A DNA stretch of 7,498 nt from Galbitalea sp036495225 (GCA_036495225.1 DASXNG010000202.1:1-7498), one strand, 5' to 3'. Positions 1 to 5,474 are shown, counted from the first letter of the stretch. Notes: a model not told the origin generated them from the sequence alone. Translations and numbers: made by a program.

Positions 1-611
1 AACTCGTAGGTGAAGGTGCGGCCGTACTCCTCGACGAATTGGATGTGCGGGAACCGAGCTCGATAGTGATCGTGCAGAGCCGTGGTCAGCGTTGTCGTGC
101 CAGTCGACTCGGCGCCGACGACGATGATTCGGGTTGCGAGGCCACGGCGAGTGGCTGGCGGCAGCGACATCCATTCGCCTGCGAGATCTGCGCGAGCTGC
201 GGTGCCGCTCATGGGCAGGAGGGTGCGATCATCCAGTACGGCGCTCGCGTCGAAGCGGTCGGCCAGCTCGGCGATGTATGGCTCGGAACCGAAGACGGCG
301 TCAATCCGATGGATGTTTGCGAGCCGAAGCGCCGCGCGCATCGCCTCCACGTTGGCGACCCAGGCGATCTCGGCTTCGTAGTCGACGGGGGCGTTGCTGG
401 GGATGCCGAGGACCGTGACGTTGTCGAGGGCGGCGGTATCTTGGCGGAGCCAGTGGACTCGGTCAGATAGCGGGATCGATTCGAGTTGGCTCGCCATGAC
501 GATGACGGCGAGGTGGGTTGAGCGAGCGGCTGCGCGCTGGATGAGAGCAAGGTGGCCGTTGTGAGGCGGGTAGAACTTGCCGATTACGAGGGCTTGATTG
601 AAGAGTGTCAT
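1..611 (-). CDS. nadR: NadR-like bifunctional NMN adenylyltransferase / ribosylnicotinamide kinase (3' end outside window)
   Basis: This cytoplasmic enzyme should phosphorylate nicotinamide riboside to NMN with its C-terminal kinase domain and adenylate NMN to NAD with its N-terminal domain. The 203 visible residues begin with the nucleotidyltransferase signature GKFYPPHNGH at residues 11-20. A GSEPY segment follows at 108-112 and PMSGTAAR at 133-140, the position of the family's second nucleotide-binding motif. The kinase domain starts near 161 with the P-loop GAESTGTTTL at 166-175, then EEYGR at 194-198, close to the EYGR segment of NadR kinases. The P-loop has Thr where Walker A normally has Lys. 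The ATG overlaps the pnuC stop as ATGA, and no Shine-Dalgarno precedes it, so translation is probably coupled to pnuC. Pairing with pnuC strongly supports the call. The gene runs off the left edge. Confidence 0.9.
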   Translation of the reverse strand, partial: MTLFNQALVIGKFYPPHNGHLALIQRAAARSTHLAVIVMASQLESIPLSDRVHWLRQDTAALDNVTVLGIPSNAPVDYEAEIAWVANVEAMRAALRLANIHRIDAVFGSEPYIAELADRFDASAVLDDRTLLPMSGTAARADLAGEWMSLPPATRRGLATRIIVVGAESTGTTTLTTALHDHYRARFPHIQFVEEYGRTFTYE

Positions 612-1294
612 AGCGCACGTGAGGTCTCGACGACGCCGGGCGCTTCGCGCCGCGGCTGCTCGACCCCCAGCAACCGCTCGACCCCCGGTGCCGCGCGCCG
701 GTAGTCGCGGGTCCAGCGGATCAGGCCGTAGATGCAAAGGGCGAGGAAGCCCGTGTAAAGAGTCGCGGTCAGGTCGAGGTGCTTGATCGCATAGAGCGGG
801 ATGGAGACGAGGTCGACCACGATCCACACCCACCACTGTTCGAGGGTCGCCTTCGCCTGCAGCCAGGTTGCCCACAGCGATGCCGCGAGGATAAAGGCAT
901 CCGGCCAGGGCACCACCGAGTTGGTCCCAGCGGCCAGCAGGTAAGCGACAGCGACGGTCGCGACGGCGGTCAACGCGAGCCCGACAACAAGTTCGCGTGC
1001 GGTGACTCGCCTGATCGGAAGTTTCGCGCGACGACCGCGCGTCCAGAGAACCCAGCCGTAGACGCCGAGGGCGACGAAGACGATCTGGAGCGCCGTGTCC
1101 GCGTACAGTCCCGCGCCGACGAAGAGAACGATGAAGGCAAGGTTGTTGAGGATTCCCATGGGCCAGTTCCAGGTCCACTCGCGCGTGACAGCCCACACGC
1201 AGAGCGCCCCGGTGACGAAGCCGATGACTTCGACGACGCTGATCGTCTCGCCGAAGCCGGTGACGACTGATGTGTTCAGCCAATCAAGAATCAA
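608..1294 (-). CDS. pnuC: PnuC-family nicotinamide riboside transporter
   Basis: This 228-aa inner-membrane protein belongs to the PnuC family, which moves nicotinamide riboside by facilitated diffusion; NadR traps it by phosphorylation. Hydrophobic segments lie near residues 20-37, 48-60, 66-85, 101-122, 132-146, 155-170 and 176-193. The family-typical stretch with W141, W144, Q146, K148, E152, W154, W155, W157, D161 and K171 is present. I chose the TTG at 1294 because AAAGG lies 7 nt before it and the product then begins MILDWLNT, directly before the first helix. The open frame continues upstream to 1651, but that part reads as low-complexity Arg/Pro/Ser sequence. The last ~18 residues (209-226) are encoded by a palindromic repeat also found at 6137-6186, so this tail is probably not ancestral. 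First gene of a two-gene operon with nadR. Confidence 0.9.
   Translation of the reverse strand: MILDWLNTSVVTGFGETISVVEVIGFVTGALCVWAVTREWTWNWPMGILNNLAFIVLFVGAGLYADTALQIVFVALGVYGWVLWTRGRRAKLPIRRVTARELVVGLALTAVATVAVAYLLAAGTNSVVPWPDAFILAASLWATWLQAKATLEQWWVWIVVDLVSIPLYAIKHLDLTATLYTGFLALCIYGLIRWTRDYRRAAPGVERLLGVEQPRREAPGVVETSRAL
618..670 (+). repeat. Palindromic repeat, family 2, copy 1 (inside pnuC 3' end)
   Basis: It begins CGTGAGGTCTCGAC, has the hairpin core GGCGC-TTC-GCGCC, and ends GCTGCTCGACCCCCAG. The same ends occur at 6137-6186 and, inverted, at 6056-6104. It encodes the PnuC C-terminus and stops 7 bp before the nadR ATG. A second copy of just the CTCGACCCCC end lies at 677-686, giving PnuC the near-repeated GVERLLGVEQ. 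Confidence 0.85.
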
Positions 1295-1589
1295 CGTGAC
1301 GCCTTTCGGATAGAGAGTCGTGCGGGTCTTCCGACCGTACCGGCCTCGTCCCGCCGGTCGGCTTGAGCCGGGGTTCCATCGCCGTCGCAACGTGTCACGA
1401 GGAAGCGTAGCCGGACGCCTGTCCTCGCGCTGCTGTACGCGGCGTGGCATGCTGCGCCTGTGCGCCTGTGGGAGGGCAAGTGAAGCTGGCCTGAATACGC
1501 TTCCCGTTCTGGGGCCACCCGATGTGAGCTGAGAGCCCGCAACATCCGATTGACTATTCGTCGACTGCGAATTCAAGGGGGAGTCGGCC
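1295..1589. promoter_or_regulatory. Divergent intergenic region and structured pnuC leader
   Basis: I find no convincing gene here; the open frames crossing it have unlikely composition. It must hold the promoters for pnuC (leftward) and the NERD gene (rightward), but I cannot place either firmly. TTGACT at 1550-1555 is a possible rightward -35 element without a good -10. Inverted repeats are CGAGGA/TCCTCG at 1398-1403 and 1422-1427, enclosing GCGT/ACGC; CCGACCG/CGGTCGG at 1331-1337 and 1355-1361; and CGGCT/AGCCG at 1359-1370. Read leftward these would fold in the pnuC 5' leader. An 8-bp tandem duplication of TGCGCCTG lies at 1453-1468. It matches no riboswitch class I know. Confidence 0.4.
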
Positions 1590-2282
1590 ATGGCGGATGA
1601 CGCGCATGCGCAAGAGGAGATCGTCGCGGGAACGGCGGGGGGATCGGCCAAACGCGAGTTCGAACGGCGCAGGGATGCCCGAGAGGCAAGGGTGCGGAAG
1701 GCGCATCCGCGTGTCGGCGGACTGTTGCTCGCACTCGTCGACGACCCTCAGAGCACGAAAGCCTGGGCGGTCGGTGCAGCAGGCGAGGAGCGGCTGGGGC
1801 GCCGACTCGACGCGCTTGTCGAGCGTGGTGTGCGCGTGCTCCACGATCGGAGAATCCCGCGCACGCGAGCGAACATCGATCACATCGCGGTCAGCCCTTC
1901 GGGAGTATTCGTGATTGACGCCAAAAGGTACGTGGGCAAGCGACCGAGCCTTCGTGTGGAAGGCGGCATCATTAGACCGCGAGTGGAGACGCTGATCGTC
2001 GGATCTCGCGACGAAACGAAACTTGTCGCAGGCGTGCACAAACAGGTCGGCCTGGTGCGTTCGGTTCTCGACTCAGCCGGGCTTGCGCACGTGCCTGTTT
2101 CCGGAATGCTGTGTTTTGTCGACGCAGACTGGCCGTTACTCGGCGGTGACTTCGTCGTCAACGAAGTGCGGGTGCTGTGGCCCAACAAGGCTGCCGACGT
2201 GCTGCTGCGCGCTGGCGATGTTGACGCGGCGAGCGCGCAGGAGGTGCATCGGGTGCTCGCGGCATCCTTCCCGCCCGCCTGA
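1590..2282 (+). CDS. NERD domain-containing protein
   Basis: This 230-aa protein contains a nuclease-related domain (NERD), a restriction-endonuclease-like fold whose members are mostly uncharacterised and thought to act on nucleic acid. The domain spans about residues 58-180. GAAGEE at 62-67 matches the family's Gly-Glu start, Asp97 lies in NIDHIAVSPSG, and FVIDAKRY holds Asp110 and Lys112, resembling the D...(D/E)xK catalytic pattern. The first ~45 residues are charged and probably helical (KREFERRRDAREARVRK). No signal peptide or membrane segment is seen, so it is probably cytoplasmic. The ATG has a strong Shine-Dalgarno, GGGGGAG, 6 nt upstream. It reads toward the vapBC pair 92 bp downstream but seems separately transcribed. 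The family call is secure; the activity and substrate are not known. Confidence 0.82.
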   Translation: MADDAHAQEEIVAGTAGGSAKREFERRRDAREARVRKAHPRVGGLLLALVDDPQSTKAWAVGAAGEERLGRRLDALVERGVRVLHDRRIPRTRANIDHIAVSPSGVFVIDAKRYVGKRPSLRVEGGIIRPRVETLIVGSRDETKLVAGVHKQVGLVRSVLDSAGLAHVPVSGMLCFVDADWPLLGGDFVVNEVRVLWPNKAADVLLRAGDVDAASAQEVHRVLAASFPPA

Positions 2283-2316
2283 CGCCGTATGGCGCGGAGG
2301 GTCCCGATCGCGCACG

Positions 2317-2325
2317 TTGTCCACA
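2317..2325 (+). promoter_or_regulatory. Possible DnaA box
   Basis: TTGTCCACA matches the DnaA-box form favoured in high-GC actinobacteria and differs from TTATCCACA at one base. It is a lone copy in the NERD-vapB gap. A chance match is possible. Confidence 0.35.
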
Positions 2326-2342
2326 GGTTGAAGCAATCCGCG

Positions 2343-2372
2343 CCTATTCTTACCGCGACCGGTAAGAATAGG
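2343..2372. promoter_or_regulatory. vapB operator: perfect 13-bp inverted repeat overlapping the promoter
   Basis: The left arm CCTATTCTTACCG and the right arm CGGTAAGAATAGG are exact reverse complements separated by CGAC. The repeat ends 2 bp before the vapB ATG. TATTCT at 2345-2350, inside the left arm, is a good -10 candidate, so a bound repressor would block transcription and perhaps translation start. Autoregulation of TA operons by the antitoxin dimer, alone or with toxin, is well established, which makes VapB/VapBC the expected ligand. No clear -35 element is seen. Confidence 0.8.
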
Positions 2373-2374
2373 CT

Positions 2375-2623
2375 ATGGATGTGCACATCACGTCAAAGGG
2401 CCAAGTCACGATTCCGCAGGCGATCCGCGAGCGGTACGGGTTTATGCCTGACACCGAGGTCGAGTTTGTCGAGCGCGACGGGTGGATCGGGATCCAGCGC
2501 GCGGACTCTCGCGGCCAAGATCGAGTGGATGACTTCATCTCGCGCCTGAGCGGCTCGGGCACTGGTGTTCTGAGTACGGACGAGATCATGGAACTCACGC
2601 GTGGCTACTCTGCCGACGCCTGA
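2375..2623 (+). CDS. vapB: VapB-type antitoxin, AbrB/MazE-like DNA-binding domain
   Basis: This 82-aa protein is the probable antitoxin of the adjacent PIN-domain toxin. Residues 3-41 form a swapped-hairpin AbrB/MazE/SpoVT domain with the classic pattern SKGQVTIPQAIRERYG at 7-22 followed by VEFVERDGWIGI. This domain dimerises and binds DNA, and the 13-bp inverted repeat immediately upstream is the obvious site. The acidic/helical C-terminal part, about 47-78 (RVDDFISRL...STDEIMELTRG), fits the segment that usually neutralises VapC. The ATG at 2375 is the only sensible start, since the domain begins within five residues. There is no strong Shine-Dalgarno; GGTAAG lies 8 nt upstream, within the operator arm, so the message may have a very short leader. 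The vapC start overlaps its last 23 bp, typical of TA pairs. Confidence 0.92.
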   Translation: MDVHITSKGQVTIPQAIRERYGFMPDTEVEFVERDGWIGIQRADSRGQDRVDDFISRLSGSGTGVLSTDEIMELTRGYSADA

Positions 2624-3041
2624 GCTTTCTGGCGGCGCCGGGTTCCTTATCGACTCGAACGTGATCATCGACATCATCACACGCGACCCGATTTGGTACG
2701 TGTGGTCGGTGTTCGCGCTAGGAACCGCTGCGCGCAGCTCTGCGATCTACATCAATCCGCTCATCTACGCCGAGATCTCGACGCAATTCGACGATCTTGC
2801 AGACCTGGATGCGACCCTAACATCGGGAATCGTGCGGAGAGCCAGTCTGCCCAACAGCGCCGCGTTTCTTGCGGCGAAGGCGTTTGAGGCATATCGACGC
2901 AATGGCGGCGATCGCCGATCGCCGCTTCCGGATTTCTACATCGGTGCGCACGCTGTTGTGCAGGGGATGACGCTGGTGACTCGAGATGTGGCGAGGTACA
3001 AGACGTACTTTCCAACCTTGAAGTTGATGTCACCGGAGTAG
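2601..3041 (+). CDS. vapC: VapC-type PIN-domain ribonuclease toxin
   Basis: This 146-aa protein is a PIN-domain toxin; VapC toxins are Mg-dependent endoribonucleases that cut tRNA or rRNA and block translation. All four expected acidic residues are visible: Asp18 in FLIDSNVIID, Glu58 in IYAEIS, Asp111 in SPLPDFYIGAHA and Asp129 in LVTRDVARY. The SPLPDFYIGAHA and RYKTYFP segments place it in a large bacterial VapC subgroup paired with AbrB-like antitoxins. GTG at 2601 is the start, with GGAA 7 nt upstream and a 23-bp overlap with vapB in another frame, implying coupled translation. Length is normal and I see no frameshift, so the toxin is probably functional. The RNA target cannot be read from sequence. 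A mazF fragment follows directly. Confidence 0.92.
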   Translation: MATLPTPELSGGAGFLIDSNVIIDIITRDPIWYVWSVFALGTAARSSAIYINPLIYAEISTQFDDLADLDATLTSGIVRRASLPNSAAFLAAKAFEAYRRNGGDRRSPLPDFYIGAHAVVQGMTLVTRDVARYKTYFPTLKLMSPE

Positions 3042-3060
3042 TGCGGCCAGCGCGAGCCGG

Positions 3061-3276
3061 TCAGCGAAGGCGCGGGTATCCGAGTTGTCCGGCAACGTGT
3101 TTGTGCCGTCGACGGCGTCGGGGCTGCCGAAAGACTCGACGGTCAACGTCAGTCAGCTGATGAAAGTCGACAAGCGACGGCTGGGAGAAGTGGCGGGGAG
3201 CGTGTCGCGCGGGCTCATGGACGACGTTGATCGCGGCCTTCGTTTGGTATTGGGGCTCCCCCCAAGCCCTTCGTGA
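3061..3276 (+). pseudogene. MazF/PemK-type toxin, C-terminal fragment
   Basis: The reading frame resembles only the C-terminal half of MazF/PemK endoribonuclease toxins. Recognisable blocks are GNVFVP, SGLPKDSTVNVSQL and GLMDDVDRGLRLVLGL, all hallmark positions of the family. Similarity seems to extend a few codons before the first possible start (TTG at 3085), as ARVSEL, and then stops near the vapC end. The N-terminal half is absent, including the strand carrying the catalytic Arg and the Thr-Ser segment. Family members are usually near 110 aa; here at most about 63 could be translated. No Shine-Dalgarno or antitoxin gene accompanies it. The fragment begins within about 20 bp of the vapC stop, suggesting a deletion or insertion joined the two loci. 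The family call is fairly sure; an active product is unlikely. Confidence 0.8.
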
Positions 3277-3295
3277 GCCTCAGGGGCCGAGGTCG

Positions 3296-3343
3296 GATTT
3301 CGCTACGCGTCGCGCCTGGGGCGCGGCGCTACTCAATCAACTA
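3296..3343 (+). repeat. Palindromic repeat, family 1, copy 1, at a convergent gene junction
   Basis: It runs from GATTTCGCTACGCG to GCTACTCAATCAACTA around a hairpin CGCGCC-TGG-GGCGCG (3311-3325). The mazF remnant points into it from the left and pap2 from the right, so it may end transcription from both sides; no U-tract follows the hairpin. Its last three bases form the pap2 stop codon on the minus strand. Its ends match 5411-5457 nearly base for base. Confidence 0.85.
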
Positions 3344-4066
3344 CGCCGCCAGGGCGTCCTGTTTTCGGTAGGTGCGGGGCACTACGTAGTTGTCCCAGAT
3401 GGCTAGGAACGCGGGGACGGTACCTGCCGACCAGAGGATCGAGGCAGCAACATCCGTCGGGTAGTGAACTCCGAGGTACATGAGCGCGAAAGCGACGACG
3501 ACTATGCCGACGATTCCACCGAGGATCGCCCACGGCATTGCACGAGTACCGCGGGCCATGAAGATGAACGTGAACGCGAGCGACGCGGCGAACACCATAT
3601 GGCCGCTCGGGTACGAGGGGTCGGGCGGGGTGGGAAGGAACGGGTCGGCGAGCGCTGAGGCCAGCGGGCGCGGACGGTCCACCAGGATCTTGAGAACATC
3701 GCTGGGCAGCCAGGTGATAGCAATCGTCAGGGCGAAGGTGCCGGCGGCGCGCCAGTTTCTGCCCACCAGGAAGATGATGACCGTCAGCACAGCCGTGATC
3801 GCGATCGCCTCGACCGGCGAGAATGCGGTGTAGATGCCGTGCGCAATCGTGGTCAGAAAGGAGACGTGGTGGTCGCTCAGCCACTGGTTGACGCTGAGGT
3901 CCCACTGGGTGACGGCGTCCTTCTTGACGAGAAGGAATCCCGCAGCGGAAACGACTGCGACTGCGACGACTCCGAGCACGATGGCGACCACCGGTTGCCT
4001 GAGAGGCCAGAGCATCCCGGGAAGCACACGTCGAGCATGGCCGGGAGCGTTCACGGAGTAGCGCAT
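3341..4066 (-). CDS. PAP2-superfamily membrane phosphatase
   Basis: This 241-aa integral membrane protein belongs to the PAP2 superfamily, which dephosphorylates lipid phosphates such as phosphatidic acid or undecaprenyl pyrophosphate. Hydrophobic segments lie near residues 25-47, 83-102, 107-121, 157-170, 177-198 and 207-223. Motif 1 is K126-x6-R133-P134, motif 2 is PSGH at 153-156, and motif 3 has His201 and Asp205 in YLGVHYPTD. The Ser-Arg that normally opens motif 3 is replaced by Ala194-Leu195, so activity may be altered. The ATG at 4066 gives a cytoplasmic basic N-terminus but lacks a Shine-Dalgarno; ATG at 4015 is an alternative. The TAG stop lies within a palindromic repeat. It follows hdeD by 49 bp on the same strand and may share its transcript. 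Substrate unknown. Confidence 0.88.
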   Translation of the reverse strand: MRYSVNAPGHARRVLPGMLWPLRQPVVAIVLGVVAVAVVSAAGFLLVKKDAVTQWDLSVNQWLSDHHVSFLTTIAHGIYTAFSPVEAIAITAVLTVIIFLVGRNWRAAGTFALTIAITWLPSDVLKILVDRPRPLASALADPFLPTPPDPSYPSGHMVFAASLAFTFIFMARGTRAMPWAILGGIVGIVVVAFALMYLGVHYPTDVAASILWSAGTVPAFLAIWDNYVVPRTYRKQDALAA

Positions 4067-4096
4067 AGGGGTAACTGTGGCGAAGTCATCCTGAAG

Positions 4097-4119
4097 ATTA
4101 TCTGTGACAGAGGGGTCAC
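4097..4119 (-). promoter_or_regulatory. Possible pap2 promoter and adjacent inverted repeat
   Basis: Read on the minus strand, GATAAT (4102-4097) is a plausible -10 element 30 bp before the pap2 ATG. Just upstream is GTGAC-N6-GTCAC (4104-4119), which overlaps the hdeD stop codon and could be a repressor site. No convincing -35 element is seen, so pap2 may be expressed both from here and by read-through. Confidence 0.35.
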
Positions 4120-4685
4120 GCGACGGGAGACTTGCGGGGGAGCGTCAACAGCGTCACGACGCTGACCACGATCAGCATGATCGACGCGATCAGCACGAAG
4201 GCCACGGTGCCCGCCGCTGGCAGCACGAAAATGATGATGCCGGCGAGGATCGCGACGATGCCTGCGACCCAACCGAACCAGCGCGGCTGGATGCTGCCCT
4301 GGATCGCGGCCATGATGTCGATGATGCCCTGGGCGATCCAGGCGATACCGATCAGGTACGCCAAAACGATGAGCGCCCCGAACGGATCGGCGAGGCAGAG
4401 CACGCCGGCGATGATGATCAAGAGGCCGAGAATCCCCGTGAGCCAGCGAACACCCGTGCTCAGACCGTGGCCGAGAAATGCCGAATTGATGCGAAAGATT
4501 CCGGATGCGATCAGGTAGATCCCGAAGACGATCGCAATGAATAACAGGGCCGTGTTCGGGAAAATCAGTCCGATGAGGCCGAGCACGAGACCGATGATGG
4601 CGACCGCGATGAGCTGGCCGCGACGGAGCGCGAGAACGCTGATTGTCGTTGGAACTGAGGGCGTTTCTGCTGGTGGTGTGGTCAC
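4116..4685 (-). CDS. HdeD-like DUF308 membrane protein
   Basis: This 189-aa protein is of the HdeD/DUF308 type: small membrane proteins named after an E. coli acid-stress gene, with no defined biochemical activity. Six hydrophobic segments are seen at about residues 24-42, 45-64, 81-99, 103-121, 138-156 and 160-180, arranged as three hairpins as is usual for the family. Typical points are LRRGQ before helix 1, ADPFGAL between helices 3 and 4, and GIAWIAQGI in helix 4. I chose the GTG at 4685 because GAGGAG lies 5-6 nt upstream; the longer frame from 4748 adds 21 residues with no domain and no such site. The tail ends in PRKSPVA. Adjacent pap2 suggests envelope maintenance, but that is only inference. 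Confidence 0.83.
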   Translation of the reverse strand: MTTPPAETPSVPTTISVLALRRGQLIAVAIIGLVLGLIGLIFPNTALLFIAIVFGIYLIASGIFRINSAFLGHGLSTGVRWLTGILGLLIIIAGVLCLADPFGALIVLAYLIGIAWIAQGIIDIMAAIQGSIQPRWFGWVAGIVAILAGIIIFVLPAAGTVAFVLIASIMLIVVSVVTLLTLPRKSPVA

Positions 4686-4738
4686 GGGAAGCTCCTCGGT
4701 ATGTTGGTAACTCAAACCTAGTGAAAGACCCCGCCGAA

Positions 4739-5128
4739 ATGACACCATCGAGAGCTGACTCTGGCAGCGGCAAGCTCAGCCAGTACGCGTACGACCTCGT
4801 GCCGAGGAAGGCGAAAGTCACCATGCGCCTCGCGGACAGCGACCCGTACCAGGCCGAACTGGAGTCGCTCCTCATCGAAGAAACCCTCGAAACGTTCATC
4901 GCACCTCGCACCATAGAAGAGGAGCGAGTCGACGCGCCCATGCCTGTACGTTTTTTCACAGGGCGACGGATGACGGGAGTCATCGGGTACGTCCCGAGGG
5001 GTCTCGAGCCCGTGGTGGTGGAAGCGCTCAGGCGTTTGGAGACGCGTAATGAGAAGCGCATCCCGGCTCGAATCGTGAAGGCGGGCGGCAAGCTCCGAGT
5101 CGATCTATTGATGGGCCAAACGCGGTAG
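4739..5128 (+). CDS. Uncharacterised protein, possibly HIRAN-like
   Basis: I do not recognise this 129-aa protein firmly. It is soluble, with no signal peptide or membrane segment, and mixes strand-rich and charged helical parts. The segment GVIGYVPRGLEP (80-91), a helix (92-105), then RIPARIVKAGGKLRVDLLMG (107-126) loosely resembles the order in HIRAN domains, which bind DNA ends, where a VGYxP segment precedes a helix and a final strand; this is a weak resemblance by eye. The start is uncertain. ATG at 4739 avoids overlap with the divergent hdeD gene; GTG at 4721 would add six residues, and the frame stays open back to 4643 within hdeD. GAAAG lies 11 nt upstream of 4739. The next gene begins 10 bp after its stop, so the two are probably co-transcribed. 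Confidence 0.65.
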   Translation: MTPSRADSGSGKLSQYAYDLVPRKAKVTMRLADSDPYQAELESLLIEETLETFIAPRTIEEERVDAPMPVRFFTGRRMTGVIGYVPRGLEPVVVEALRRLETRNEKRIPARIVKAGGKLRVDLLMGQTR

Positions 5129-5138
5129 CGTCGAAGTC

Positions 5139-5399
5139 ATGACCGACTCAACTAGTTCCGAGAAGAGCGACCCGGAATCCCTGAACGACCACCCCGAGAC
5201 ATACACGGCCGAACTTGTCGGGCCGAACGGCACCGAATCGGTCGAACTCGAGTTCATCGACGGACTGCCGCGCAAGAGTTTCACCCGCGCGACGCCCGGG
5301 GCGGAAGACGACCGTTCGCAGGACGTCGTCTGGGAACTCGACGAGGGCGCAGAAGAGGTCTTCCGCTACGAACCGGTGGCGACGCTCGAGGGGTCGTAG
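5139..5399 (+). CDS. Small acidic hypothetical protein
   Basis: This 86-aa protein is not recognised. It is strongly acidic, with far more Asp/Glu than Lys/Arg, and lacks membrane segments and cysteines. The first 20 residues (TDSTSSEKSDPESLNDHPE) look disordered. After that, TAELVGPNGTESVELEF (23-39) and DVVWELDEGAEEVFRYEPV (62-80) read as alternating strands, suggesting a small beta-rich domain. It starts 10 bp after the previous gene and probably shares its transcript; the upstream site is weak (only GAAG). The TAG stop sits in GTAGCGCGCTC, an 11-bp sequence repeated within the palindromic repeat 27 bp downstream, so its 3' end may have been trimmed by repeat invasion. The consistent frame, GC-rich third positions and neighbour spacing support a real gene. 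Confidence 0.65.
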   Translation: MTDSTSSEKSDPESLNDHPETYTAELVGPNGTESVELEFIDGLPRKSFTRATPGAEDDRSQDVVWELDEGAEEVFRYEPVATLEGS

Positions 5400-5410
5400 C
5401 GCGCTCTCGG

Positions 5411-5457
5411 GTAGTTGATTGAGTAGCGCGCTCCGAAGGAGCACGCGTAGCGAAATC
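5411..5457 (-). repeat. Palindromic repeat, family 1, copy 2
   Basis: It opens TAGTTGATTGAGTAGCGC and closes ACGCGTAGCGAAATC around the hairpin GCTCC-GAA-GGAGC. The ends match copy 1 (3296-3343) in inverse orientation, while the hairpin core differs, as expected if only the ends are under constraint or the stem co-varies. An extra 11-bp piece, GTAGCGCGCTC, lies just upstream at 5396-5406. Confidence 0.85.
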
Positions 5458-5474
5458 GTCTCGCGACGCGAGTA

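Noticed and set aside
1295..1589. TPP, cobalamin or guanidine riboswitch upstream of pnuC
   Set aside because: An ACGA lies in one loop, but the flanks do not pair as a guanidine-II hairpin, and the TPP and B12-box core sequences are missing.
1295..1651. N-terminal extension of PnuC to 1651
   Set aside because: The extra ~119 codons have no PnuC similarity, read as Arg/Pro/Ser-rich noise and would run into the divergent NERD gene; TTG 1294 has a good ribosome-binding site.
4686..4748. Longer hdeD start at 4748
   Set aside because: GTG 4685 has GAGGAG at ideal spacing; the extension lacks a site and would overlap the divergent gene.
4051..5091. Long open frame on the minus strand (346 codons)
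   Set aside because: It crosses hdeD and the 129-aa gene; the product is Ser/Arg/His-rich low-complexity sequence, while hdeD on the same strand in another frame has a clear family match.
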